NCBI RefSeq assembly: GCF_905475395.1
Contig: NC_058342.1
Span: 31,950,140 to 32,014,139, forward strand
From: Chrysoperla carnea
Lineage: Eukaryota > Arthropoda > Insecta > Neuroptera > Chrysopidae
Direction of reading: 5' to 3'
Length of the DNA: 64,000 nt
In this document: in pieces, positions 1-11,998 of the stretch
Layout: every line of letters starts with the position of its first letter
How positions within the stretch are numbered: position 1 is the first letter of the stretch
Made by a program: the position numbers and the translations under genes
Notes under the pieces: model-generated
Told to the model about the DNA's origin: nothing
Seen by the model: only the letters and a program-made list of their open reading frames with translations
Databases searched by the model: none

Positions 1-563
1 TCCAATAAGTTTCAAATCACAACAAAAAACAAAGGTCTCGTTCAAAATCATCACCAAAAAAAATTCAACTCATTTAATACTTTCATCAACATTTTAGATT
101 TGCCAAATTTTCGTTAGATTTAGTCTAAGAGTCCATCTATTCAAAAAAAATAACCTTTCAACATACAATTAATGATCGACATCGATACAATAGCTTAGGA
201 AAAATACGTCCTGATTTGCGCACCTGAAATGTCCTAATTTTAAATGATTCACAATCGAATTTTAACCGCGCAGTTTTACCATGCGTCATTTTTTATGTTT
301 GTTACCTCAGAACTTTTGACAGGGTGAACCGATTTTTATAATTCTTTAACTGTTTGAAAGCTGGTGTTTCCCGTGTGGTCCCATTTTGGTCCAGTTCTGA
401 CAACGGCATCCATGCAAAAATCATAAAAGTCTTAGATTTTCAGCAAGTATGCACGACAAGACGACGAATAACTCAATATGAAGCCAACCGATTTCGATGA
501 TTCTTTTTTTAGTGACAAATTAGTTAGCATACTTCAGATTCACTAAAAATCACAAAATAAAAA
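1..563. other. AT-rich non-coding stretch
   Basis: I see no gene, RNA gene or recognisable repeat here. The sequence is AT-rich with short homopolymer runs and no long open frame. Confidence 0.5.
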
Positions 564-825
564 AACTTTAAACAAAAAGAAAACCGACTTCAAAAGAAAA
601 ACTTTTCCAAAATAAATTAATATGCACTTAAAAGTAAAAAAATAACGATAATATAATGTAGTTAAAATTATTGTTATTTTTGGAGTCGGTGTCAGCCAAG
701 CTACACCAAAATTAACAATAATTTTAACTACATTATAATATCGTTATTTTTTTACTTTTCAGTGCATATTAATTTATTTTGGAAAAGTTTTTCTTTTGAA
801 GTCGGTTTTCTTTTTGTTAAAAGTT
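564..825. repeat. Long fold-back (inverted repeat) element
   Basis: Two arms of roughly 120 bases are reverse complements with only a few mismatches. The left arm runs from about 564 to 684 and the right arm from about 703 to 825, around a loop of about 20 bases. The outer part of each arm carries AAAACCGACTTCAAAAG, a motif that is common in insect fold-back MITEs. No coding capacity is present. The call of a non-autonomous DNA transposon is inferred from the structure; the fold-back itself is seen directly. Confidence 0.8.
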
Positions 826-1817
826 ATTCAAAAATGTACCAAGAAGTATCGAATGACTGACAATCGAGAGACTTTGTATAAGTATCAAAAAAGATAAATA
901 TTTAGGCCGGAAGAAAGGTTGCAAGCTAAAAAAATTTAGATATTTTTTCGATAGATTGTCTCTTGGCCTAATAAAATATAATAAATTTATATATATAAAT
1001 ATATGTCCCGAATGTCCCAGTATAAAAAAAATTCGACTGATTAACTTCCATACCTAACATTTTATTATTATTTCTAAATTTAGTAGTCCAAAAAAAATAG
1101 AATTGCTCGCTCAAGTAATTAAAAAATATACTTTAAATAAAAAATATTTAAAAAAAAAATTAAAAAAAAAATCAATCGGCCTTCTCAATGAAAACAAAAA
1201 CCGTTTTTTATAGAAAAATTACCATAAATATTTATATATTTATCATATAGGGAGTTAGTGGGAGGGCGATTTTCGAGAATAGTAATGAAATGTTTCATGA
1301 GATATATTGTTTTTTGATGAAACATCTCATTTTCGAAAAAATGGTCAATCCATTTTTCGATGTAAGTAAATTCGAGGTTATAGTGAATAAAGAAAACAAA
1401 AAATATTTATATTAGTGTCTTTAAACAAAAAATTCATTCGAAACATAAGCAATATATATATTAACATAAATAAATCACAGGCTGTTTCGGAATGATTGAT
1501 ATTACCCAATGCCCTAATTCTTCTTATGCCTTCATTAAATACACGATACTTCTTCGAATCTTCACGCCCCGTTAGTTTTCCACAAAAAGTACATTTTCTT
1601 AATAAAGTACTTTCCACTATAATTACCAAAAATCTTTTAAAACTAGAGACCATTCATAAATTACTTCACAAAAATTTTTTAATAATATTTTATCTTTACC
1701 CCCCCCCCTACCGTCTTTATTACCGGTGGTCATATATGTGAGCCCCCTCAAAAATACAGGTATTTTATATTTAAGTTTCCATTCAAAATAATCTGGCAAT
1801 TTTTGAAGGTCTTATAA
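826..1817. other. AT-rich intergenic stretch
   Basis: No supported gene. The short open frames around 1378-1741 overlap on opposite strands, resemble no protein I know and sit in low-complexity AT-rich DNA. A run of nine C residues lies near 1699. Confidence 0.4.
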
Positions 1818-1831
1818 ATAAACATCGAGTT

Positions 1832-2490
1832 GGGTATGGGTATGGGTATGGAGGCTAGCGGGCCATGCTCGAGCATCGACCCTCAAATCAATGGTTCAGA
1901 GCACCTAGCCAAATAGACACTTGTACTCTATCCCCGCTACACTTTTCAGTGGCTATTATAACCAACTAATGTACTGAAACCCAGGATTTGCCTAGCACTG
2001 AGTTTCCTAATTTCTTCTGGTTCGACTATGGCCGGACCAAACCATTTCCTTCGCTGCTGTATGAGCGCCGGGCAGTAACAGAGAAAGTGGATCGATGGTT
2101 CTTCTGAATTTTCTCCGCATCTGTCACACGCGGGAGATTGTCTTTTTCCAATCTGATGTTGGAACTTGTTCAGGTTATCATGCCCTGTGAATAACTCTAC
2201 GATGACTCTAATATCAGCTCTGTTTAGTTTCAAAATCTCCTCGGATCTGTTACCGAGCGAGTTTCTTTCACCCAACAGGCTTTTAGCGATTCGCCCTCCC
2301 TCGTAGCTGGTCCATGCCTTAATTGTTGGTTTTTCAGATTATCTCCTAATCTGTTAAGACCTTCTTGGTATGGCATCCTCGCAAGCTTTTCTTGAGTGGG
2401 AGCCATGATGATTCCCAGTTTGGCCAGCTTGTCTACTCTCTCATTACCGTTCCAACCAGAGTGTCCGGGGATCTAGGTAATATTGACTTT
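1832..2490 (-). mobile_element. 5'-truncated LINE, RNase H and zinc-knuckle end of ORF2
   Basis: Read on the minus strand, the fragment opens inside an RNase H domain with the motif PGHSGWNGNERVDKLAKLG at about 2370-2460. It continues to a cysteine-histidine knuckle ([19 protein letters not shown]), ends ORF2 near 1946, and has a short 3' UTR with a simple repeat tail of ATACCC units. A downstream RNase H plus C-terminal CCHC points to an I/R1/LOA-like non-LTR clade (family knowledge). The insertion is bounded by a perfect 14-base target duplication, ATAAACATCGAGTT, at 1818-1831 and 2491-2504. That duplication makes it a classic 5'-truncated and fairly young insertion. A second copy lies at 31212-31643. 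Confidence 0.9.
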
Positions 2491-2504
2491 ATAAACATCG
2501 AGTT

Positions 2505-5049
2505 AGTAATAATCTAAAATTTTTTTTTTACATAATAATTTAGCATTTTAACATTTTAAATTTTGACATGTGACGTCACAAAGCTTTTTACCCCCTGCCT
2601 CATGTCACAAAATGTCTCACTTTGTTAACCACCCTTCCCCCCCCCCTTCACTTGTGACGTAATTTATGAATGGAATTAATACAAGAAATACAAATTTTAA
2701 GAAAACGTGAACGGGGCGCTAAAATTATTTTGCAAGAAATCCAACTCATGCGTTTGAAAGCTGGATGTCTGTTGGATGTGTTTTCACTCATAGTCGTACA
2801 AGCTTTTTGGTTAAGTTAAACACTCTCAAAGTATTTTTTCAATTCGAGTATCAGAACTAAAAAATGTGACTCCTAAAATAAATACGCTTTTTAACTACAC
2901 ACCAGTAAAGTAGCTAATTGTAAGAGAAAATTTAGGTAACCGTAGCGATTTTCGTTGCAAAATTTAGCGATATAGTTGTTATCAGTTGTCGTAAACGTCA
3001 AGATTTGACGCTCACGAACAACACTTAAGGATTGATTCAGAGTTCAGGCATGATCTACTACAGTAATAGCTACCGCCTATGCCTATAATTATAGACCATT
3101 TTATAAGCCTTAAACTCCACTTTTTTAGGTTCAATTTGTGATACTCGTCAATTGAATTGATCACTTGTTTGCAGTAGTTTTCGTGTTAGTTAATAAGTTT
3201 TGTAGAATAAAAGTAATACGACTCATTTACTAAACACCCTGTGTATATTTATAGATATATATATATACATATATATACATACATAAATAATATAATACTT
3301 AGGAATTTTTATACACCAAAAATCTGAATGTTTTATAAAGAATTTAAGATCATCGTTAGACGTTCATGAACGCACTTTTTTCCCCTCTGAATATCACGTA
3401 AATAAATGTCAAACAAAATATACCTATTTAATTGTATCATGTTCATGTCTTAAATACTCTCATACTATGTCATTTTAGTGTTCAAAACTCAATAATACTC
3501 ATTTATCTGTTGGTAAGACTGTCACATGTCACATCACAAAATACGGGATTCTTAAATTCTAAAATCAATGGATACAATTTATGTCAAGAATCTTAGACGT
3601 GACTGAATAATTCAGTATTAATATTTAGCTCAAATTTTTTTTACATTAAAAAAATGTGTTATTTTTGAAACGTTATGGAATTCTCGCCATTACTTTAAAG
3701 GTACAGAGAGGCTCCGTAACTGATTCTCCAGTTTATAGACCTGAAAATTTCCTATGCATTCTTTGTCATCTAGAGGCAGAGATGTATTCCAGTGAAAAAT
3801 GCTGAAATTACTTAATTGCTCCTAGAAATGAGTCCAAAGTTAAAGCCTGGAGGCTTCTACAATTGTAAATACCATCCCTCTCAACTGTATCTTATCTATT
3901 TGCACATGCTCAGACGATAAGGGCCTTTGTGTTCAAAATAGTTCGGTAGCCAGAACAGACTGACTGCATTATTCAATCTCAATCAATTTAGTTCCTCGAA
4001 CTATTGAAACCTCATGTGAAACCGGACTCTCTTTTCGTGTCATAAATCTCGGCACATCTCAAAATAGCAAAGATTTCCATTTGAAGTCGTATATTTAACA
4101 AGAGGGATCGCTCCAGACATATCTCCGGTCCTTAATCCATCGGTAAAGAGTGGTTACATAATACAAAAGGCAAAAACAGTGTCGACAGATTCTCCAAACA
4201 ATTAGCACAATTTAACCGGCAATGTATTTCTTTCTTTAAGAAAAAATCCTAAACTTGGAGCGAGTGGCCTCGCCTGTTAAATCCTTAATTAAAATTAAAC
4301 GCCACAATAATCTTCAATTATAAAAAGATCAGTGGTACCGAGTGTACTAAAACCGAAACATTTGAAATTACGTATGCCCATTTTGAATGTTTCGTAATGA
4401 AAGCGAGAATTCCTTATAAATCAAAAATATAGGTAAAACGACATCGAAAAAAACTTTCCCGTTAGTAAATACTCATTCAAATGATGCCAACTTTACACAC
4501 AAAAAAAAGAAGTTTTTTTTGACATAGGGGATATATTTTTTTAAAATATGGTGAATGCGTCAATTTTTCATTGTTAGTATATAATTGAAAAAAAAAAAAA
4601 AAAAAAAAAAAAAAACAGTACAATTAAGGCAAAAATAATTAGTTAAAATATATCAATTTGCACCACTTTTACTCAAGTTATTAATCAAATACAATAATTA
4701 TAAACCCCCTCCAGTATTACTAATTCCATGTTTGATACAGTAAAAATAACTAAAATGTCAGTGTAATCAAGAGAAAATCGCTACCCTGTCCAAATCGAGA
4801 CTAAAGACTTGATTAAAAAACTGTCTACTTTTTAGGCATCGAAAAGAAAAAATAATAGATATTACTTAAAAACAATGCATCGGATTAAAAAAAAGGTGTC
4901 AGCGACATAATTCTTGCTCATTTAAGTTTTTAGGGTTCCGTACCCAAAGGATAACCAACTCCGATGTCCGTCTATCCGCAGGCGGTGTCTTATGAAAGGC
5001 AATAATAAGACAGCTGAAAGGCAATAATAAGTACGGAATCCCTAGTGTT
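2505..5049. other. Gene-free intergenic DNA with simple repeats
   Basis: No gene is supported. C-rich runs occur near 2638, TA-rich microsatellite near 3245-3290, and a 28-base A run at 4588-4615. The stretch 3690-4190 is noticeably less AT-rich. Its minus strand shows one RNase H-like peptide (FTDGLRTGDMSGA near 4100-4145) followed by stops, which may be a decayed LINE remnant (low confidence). Confidence 0.4.
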
Positions 5050-5093
5050 TTGACAAAAATGGAAATTTTAAAGTTACAGACAGTTTTAAAAGA

Positions 5094-5272
5094 ACTTTTC
5101 AAAAGAGAAACGAAAATGTGCGACAAAAGAAATGTTCGTAAAACATCGTTGTGACGTAATAATGTTAATTGAATAGTATACACTTTATACAATTATTAAT
5201 TAACATTATGACGTTACACGATCTTTTACGAAAATTTTTTTTGTCGGGCATTTTCGTTTCTCTTTTCAAAAG
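5094..5272. repeat. Fold-back inverted repeat
   Basis: Arms of about 78 bases at roughly 5094-5172 and 5195-5272 are near reverse complements. Both contain AAAAGAGAAACGAAAATG and a TAATGTTAATT core near the loop. The loop is about 20 bases. The element overlaps two spurious opposing open frames that are a by-product of the symmetry. It has no coding content and is probably a small fold-back MITE. Confidence 0.75.
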
Positions 5273-5290
5273 TTGGTGTTTGTCACAGTT

Positions 5291-7859
5291 TTGGACGATG
5301 ATTTTCTGTTACAAAATTTATAAGAGCCTAATATACATCTATGCTCAGTTTCGAGACAGTAGTAACTTTTTCTTGATTAGACTTTAATTTTACTGTAATA
5401 AATTTTTATTTTACAATTTGAATGTAAACTTCTTAAATCTAGCCGTGGGTTTTCTTTCTTTTATGGTCAGATTTATTTTGTAACGGATACGGCGATTTTT
5501 TATATACCCAAAATGTGGCTAGTTTAAGATTGTTAAAACTACTATAAATGTATAGCGTGAATTTTTTCGATTTACATTTTACAATTTTCAAATGGCGAAT
5601 ATGTAAATAGGAAACTGAGAAAATACAGGGTCTTTTCTTTAAGGTCTTCCTTAAAGTTAAATTATTAAAATATCGCTGTTCACTGATCATTTTTCATCGT
5701 TATGTCCTAAATATGTCATCAGTTCTCACTTTCTGAATATTAACTTACAATGTAATAAAATCATAGAAGTCAATTTTAACCAACTTACTAACCCATTCAC
5801 GTCATTATAATTTTATTTTATTCAACTTTGTTACTCCAAGATTACAAAATCTATATCTTAGCGAGTTTACAAAATAAGAAATTTAATTAGAAAAAGAACA
5901 ATGTATTTTTCTATACTTCCATCGTACTTATTTGAAGGACGGTGTAGTTAACGCGCATGCGCAAAATTACATGTTTTATATATATGCGCATATCATTCTT
6001 CTTCCTTGACGCTATCTCTCTTTAGTGGCAAGATTACAACTTACAGACGTGATCACTTATGTAATATGATGTAAATGTTTTTTACATGAAAAAGCAGGAA
6101 TTCTGGTGACACATATTGGTCATTAAATAATGAAAAATATTCAATGGATGGAAGAAATAGCAAACGGCGTTCATTTTAAAAATTACAATATCTAAGGCGC
6201 ACACTTAAAAACAAAAAGGATCCTGTAAATGTAACGAATGGTAAAGATCATTCTAAAACAGTAAGATCGCGTGTGATTCGACTAAATGTAGACCGATCCT
6301 ACCTCGAATAATCGATATACTATATCAATTTAGAAGACTCTAACTTCAATTAATCAAATTCTAAAAAAAAAAAAATACAAACGCGATGGCAAATAATATT
6401 CAATACGAATCGACTTACACAGGTTTTACTGTTTTTACCCAAAATCTGAATTAATATACTCAATGAACAATTATATATGATTTGTATATGTTTAACAGTG
6501 ACCAATTTAATTTAGTTTATTAGGGGGTACAGGGTGTAATTAAAATAATTATGTAACGTATAAAAAAAAAAAAAAAGAATATTGTTGCAACAACGTTGAA
6601 ATTTTTAATTTTGTTTTGTTTGTGAAAATTATATAATGACACACTTTACAATATGGGGCGTCACATTTTCAGAGATGGTTTTTTTTTTATAATTTCTACG
6701 TTGCGCGAAAATATGTATTAACACTTTGGATTAGAAAAAGAAGAAAAAATTAAGAATCAATATATAAAGGTAAACATCGCTCGTCGGAGGGCGTGTCGCT
6801 ATAGCTTAACCCTTCGTCCATCGCGTGAAATTTCCGCACAGAGTTAATTTTTTTGCAGCATTGTGAAATTGTAATCAGTTAGTAAGCGCACTAAATTTTT
6901 TATCGATTTTTTTCAAATCCAACCCCATGTGAAAATTAGAAATATATTTAAAAATAATTTAAGCATAATTTTAAAAATAATTTATAAATCATAATTAAAA
7001 ACATTTATTAATCCGATTATGTAACCGCAGAGTGGATTTTTAATCATATTTTAAATATAACAAAAATCATAGTTGGATATAGTTCAAATAGTAAAACATA
7101 GATGGACCAACGGTTAACTTGACAACGCTGAATCGATTTGACTTTGCTGTACTTGCCATCACCTAAAAATAAAGGCTTATAAATGATAGACGAAAGGTTG
7201 AAAACCCATTTTAGGACATCGCATCAATGGATTCTGCTATGAAAAAGTAAGTTCGAAATATACTGAAATATTCCAGAATGTTCTAATATGCTTCAGAGCT
7301 TAGACCCTCTTTGAAGTGAATTTCGGTTCCGGGATGTTCAAGATTATTCCAGACAGCTATGGACCATCGAAGAGAAATGCTGCAATATATTTAAAAGTAT
7401 TCTTTACTGATACTGTAAAGTTCGCTAATTTTATGTATTTTTTTATTTTAAAAAAGTTAGGAAATTATTTTCACTGGTAAAAAATATAAAAATAAAAACT
7501 CCGCTCCCAAAATACGACGCCTCCAAAAGTGTGTCCAAGTTGAATGTAAATATTGGTCACTCATATATAAAATAATTATTAAAAAAATATATATAAAAAA
7601 TTTCAAAAAAAAAAAAAAACAAAAAAATGATTTGTAGGAAAATGAAATATTTTTAAAACTAGTTATTAAATCTAAAAAACAAAAAAAAAACAAAAAAAAC
7701 TATTTAAAAAAAAGATCCAAACTTGTGTTTGAAATTTTTCTCTATTTAAAAGATCCAAAAAAAAAAGATCAAATTGTAAGTTAAATCATATTTACAATAT
7801 AAAATATTTATAATAAAAAAATAATTCAATATGTCTATTATTTAATTCCAAGCAACCCT
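5291..7859. other. AT-rich gene-free intergenic DNA
   Basis: I see no gene here. The region is dominated by A and T runs, especially 7560-7720. An isolated perfect heat-shock-element-like triple (TTCCAGAATGTTC) occurs at 7271-7283 with no gene within about 4.5 kb. Confidence 0.4.
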
Positions 7860-9275
7860 ATTATTTTTATCCCTATATGCAAAATGTACCCAAATACACG
7901 CAAACTGTATTACATACATGCAAAATATATTGCATATATATTTTATTTAATGCAGGTATTCATTGTTGGTTTTTAATTGATTGCCATCTATTAGGAAAAC
8001 GTAAAGGCTTTTACTTAGCGAAATTATCAAACAAATTATATAACAAACAGATGACCGAAATCTTGTTGTTGGAAATAAATTAATCCTAATAATAAAGCAA
8101 CCTAACTCTAATGTTTTAATCCTAATTCCAGCCAAAACTGATGTTTTAATCCGTATATGCAAATGTAGTTTTTACCTTTAGGCAAAATGTATTACAATAA
8201 TGAAAAGTGCATCACATATATGCTATGCCTAATGCAGATACTTTATTATTGGTTTTCAATACTCATTGATAGCCATCTATCCACAGAGCGTAAAGACTTC
8301 TATATAGGGAAATATTAACAAGTTGATGGAAAATTATGGTACAAATTTTACAAAGTCATCCAAATCTCAACGAAGGAAATTAATTAATCTAGAAAATATA
8401 ACTTTAAGAGAAAAAAGGCTCAAAAGTTGACGTGTAACAAGAATTTACAAATTGCATTTAGCATTTGTGCAATCACACTACTGGACATACACTTAACGCC
8501 CTCAAGGCATACATAATTAACGAGTTCTACTTTACCCATTAAGAAAATTCAAGTAAATTTAACAATTTTATTCACAATTTCACAAGAAAATAAAAAGACT
8601 TAATTCAGATTGATGAAAGTTTATCTTGCTAATTTTTGGATGCAATTACCGATGTGGTAGAAGCCTTAAAACACCATTTGTACCCTAAAACGGCAAAAAG
8701 TAATCGGAGCTTCACAATACCAAAGCTTAAATATAGATTTATTTCTTTTGCAGGATCATATAAAAAGTGATGCCCGTTTTTTGTTGAATTTTACAAATGT
8801 TCCTATTTGGTATAAAAAATTTGTATGGCACCAATAGGAACACTTTAATTGTTTCAGATGTTATGGAAGTCTGCGTTCTGGATGCTGATATTTGTGTCCC
8901 CCCAAAAATTTTTGATATTCATTCTGTTTATGCAAAAAAAAAGATTACGTTACGGCGCTTTCCAAAAAGAAAACAAAAAAAATTAGGTTTTTGATGCTAT
9001 TAAGATATTTTTAGAGCATTTTATTACATTTACGTCATACAAATTGCCTAGCTTACTAATTGACTAGTCTCGCGACGGCCGGACGATTTTTACCAATTTT
9101 AATTTTTACTATCTATGTAGCCAATCAGCAAACAAGAAAAGATGGTAAGAAAAACAACTTTTAATTCATACACGCAAAGCGCATTACATTTATGTTTCCA
9201 TTAATGCATATATTTAGCGTTTAGTTTCTAATACTCATAGATAGACATCTATTAAGCAAACATTTAGTTTCAAAT
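7860..9275. repeat. Three diverged copies of an AT-rich repeat
   Basis: Three segments, at about 7862-8030, 8140-8310 and 9158-9265, share the same order of words: a TATGCAAAATGTA-like start, an ATTACAT element, AATGCA followed by TTGGTTTT, then a GATAGCCATCTATTA-like end. They are diverged relatives of one repeat, and the DNA between them has no gene. The short open frames at 7877-8083 and 8797-8994 show no known protein features and are not called as genes. Confidence 0.5.
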
Positions 9276-9574
9276 ATTGAAAGCGAAGCACACAAGTTAA
9301 ATTTGGAATTGGTTAAATTTGGAAACCAATTTGGATTATTAATCTCCGAATTCAAATATTGTTCAAGGCAATTTTTCAAAATCAGCTTCAGAAACGAAGA
9401 AAAAGAGTTGGTTTTCTTGTTTCTGTTTTAAAACTACGACATAGTCTATTTGTAAACCATAAATGTAATAAATTTGCCTATATGACACAGAAAATGAATT
9501 TCTTTTAGTATTTTGTTTCTAGTGTATTTCGCCAGAGTACATCCCTCTCATTTGCAGGATAATTCTCAAGGAAT

Positions 9575-10510
9575 ACAATTTTTGGGTTTCAGAATCGGAT
9601 AAAGCTTTGCATATAAAAGAAGAAATATAACCAAAATTCAAAAATTGATTCATTTGACGATCCAATAAGTAGTTAATAAAATATGGCCTGAAAATTATGC
9701 CCAATTTGGAATATCTCGGAAAGTACTAGCCTAATCGGAAAATGAATCCGATTTTTGTAATTTTTGGGTCAAAATGACCTTATAAACTGAGTTTTACTGA
9801 AATCGGAAATCTTTTTTTTTCTTCAATTTTTTGCAATTTTGTCAAGGGGTACCCCTTGGAAAAAATCGAAAAAAATTTTGGGTATCAGAATCGGATAAAA
9901 CTCTGTTTATAAGGAAAAAATGACCCAAAAAATGCAAAAATCGGGTTCATTCGTCGATCGGATTAGTAGTTTTTGAAATATGGCCTAAAATGTATAGTGA
10001 ATTGGGAATATCTCCGAAAGTACTCGCCTAATCGGGAAATAAACCCGATTTTTGTAATTTTTGGGTCAAAATTACATTATAAACTGAGTTTTACCGAAAT
10101 CGGAAATAATTTTGGTTTTTCGATTTTTAGCAATTTTGTCAAGGGTACACCCCTTGGAAAAAATCGAGAAAATCGAAAAAAATTTTGGGTATCAGAATCG
10201 GATAAAACTCTGTTTATAAGGCAAAAATGACCCAAAAAATGCAAAAATCGGGTTCATTCGTCGATCGGATTAGTAGTTTTTGAAATATGTCCTAAAATGT
10301 ATGGTGAATTGGGAATATCTCGAAAAGTACTCGCCTAACCAGGAAATGAACCCGATTTTTGTAATTTTTGGGTCGAAATTATCTTATAAACGGAGTTTTA
10401 CCGAAATCAGAAATCATTATTTTTTTTCGATTTTAGCAATTTTCTTAAGGGGTACCTTGGAAAAAAATCGATAAAATCAAGAACAATTTTGGGTTTCAGA
10501 ATCGGATAAA
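9575..10510. repeat. Tandem palindromic repeat, about 300-bp unit, roughly 3 copies
   Basis: Units starting near 9703, 10001 and 10308 repeat the same sequence at a period of about 300 bases. Each unit is itself an imperfect inverted repeat: one half has AACCCGATTTTTGTAATTTT, the other half has its near reverse complement, and a GGGGTACCCC palindrome lies between them. The open frames at 9973-10230 and 10280-10474 are one frame of successive units, not proteins. Related sequence recurs at 12600-12950, 29100-29560 and 43850-44310. Confidence 0.8.
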
Positions 10511-10744
10511 AATTATTTCATTTTATGATAGTTAAGTAAAATTTCCCGATATATTCTTCAACAGACTGAAAGGTAAGTGAAAATGTCAAATGAGTAGAAA
10601 ATAATGCTAAACAATATCTCGAAAAAGTACTCATCGTTAAATAAATTAACTGTTTTTTGTGTATTTTGTATGGAAAAATTATTAAAACCCACAACAAAAA
10701 ATCACTATTTAGGACCAATTTTATCCTAAAGCAAATTAAAACAA

Positions 10745-11285
10745 AAAGTTGACTGAGTTAATAGTTGAAATACCATATATAGACAGTGAAGATTACACTG
10801 TCACATTACACATAATATACATGTCACACATATATAACTGATATTCCCTTATAATCCATACTGTTCAATTTGAGCCTAATTTGCGATCTCACATGGAAAC
10901 AATGGTGTTTACCAAAAAATGTTTCAAACAAAAGTTGTTTACTTTTTTTAATAGGAAGAATTTTACATTTAAACTTTTGTTCTATCTCTAACGGTTTACA
11001 AGATGGATCCTATGGACCCATGACTTAATTGACCTATATTGCTCATTTTCGAACTCAACCTCACTTTTTACGTCCTGGGCATGTTATAAAAATTTCACCT
11101 TGATATATCTCTTCGTTTTTGCTTTATCGTGTCCACAGACGGATAGATAGGCGGACGGACAGACGGACAACCGGAAATTGACTAATTAGGAGATTTTATG
11201 AACACCTATACCAAAATTTTGTTCGTACCATCAATATTTTTAAGCGTTACAAACTTGGAACTAAACTTAGTATACTTTGATATAT
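10745..11285 (+). repeat. Dispersed repeat, subfamily A (copy 1)
   Basis: Member of a family that begins with a hairpin-like head (GACTGAGTTAAT followed by GTTGAAATACCAT). It continues through CTAACGGTTTACAAGAT, a GACGGACAGACGGACAACC block and CCTATACCAAAATTTTG, and ends near TTAGTATAC. Other copies of this body lie at 24132-24545, 34983-35496 and 45595-46005. No coding capacity or terminal inverted repeat is evident, so the class is unknown. Confidence 0.75.
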
Positions 11286-11827
11286 ATTACATTGACATGT
11301 TTACAGGGCATAATTATGAGTATACCATTACAGTTCAATAACCAAGAAACCAGTAACTTAGTACATATTATTTACATAAATGTAATACAAGTTGCATTTA
11401 CTGTTTGAATACTGTTAGATAAATCTATCTGTTTTCGTTATTGCTTTCGAATTAGAAAGCCTTTTTGTGGAAATTGTTATTAAAAATGAATTAAAATGAT
11501 CAATAAATTAATTGTTTACACATAGAAACGAAACAGGGCTACAATTTTTATATAGATATTTTTTACGAAACAATACTAACATTCTGCCATCTATGTTTGA
11601 ATGCGATAATTATATCATAGTGCTTCCATCTCTGTTTAACTTGGTGTAATATAAATTTAGTTTAGTCGGAAAATCAATATTCGACGACTGCGTTGCCGAT
11701 TTTCAATCGCCTTCTAGCAACCATAGATATGATTTACGAAGAAATGAATATTTTTAAATCGATCTTCTCTCTGATCATGCGATAAGTGTTCTTTTTAATT
11801 TGACACGTTCAGCTGAGAAGCAACGTG

Positions 11828-11900
11828 CTTTTTCACACCATACTTTAGGGGTATTCATTTTATTAAAATTTTCCAACAAATAACTTATTAACACATACCG
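11828..11900 (+). other. eEF1B-delta non-coding exon 1 with 5' TOP-like start
   Basis: A candidate leader exon begins at a C followed by a pyrimidine tract (CTTTTTC at 11828-11834) and ends at a consensus donor, CCG|GTAAGT, with GT at 11901-11902. The next exon begins after TTGTAG at 11996. A C-initiated oligopyrimidine start is the hallmark of TOP mRNAs, which include elongation factor messages (established). The exact start base is inferred. Confidence 0.5.
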
Positions 11901-11998
11901 GTAAGTATTTTTAACGACTATCTAGAATTGCGACATTTTTTAACGGTATGTTCCTCGAATATTTTTCTAAATAGCTGTATTTTTTTTTATTGTAGAAA

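Noticed and set aside
7271-7283. Perfect heat shock element triple TTCCAGAATGTTC
   Set aside because: There is no gene within about 4.5 kb, and one such match is expected by chance in a window this size. It does not support HSF regulation of a neighbour.
9973-10474. Two similar plus-strand open frames (85 and 64 aa) that look like a small gene family
   Set aside because: They are the same frame of successive units of a tandem palindromic repeat, with no start context or conserved domain.
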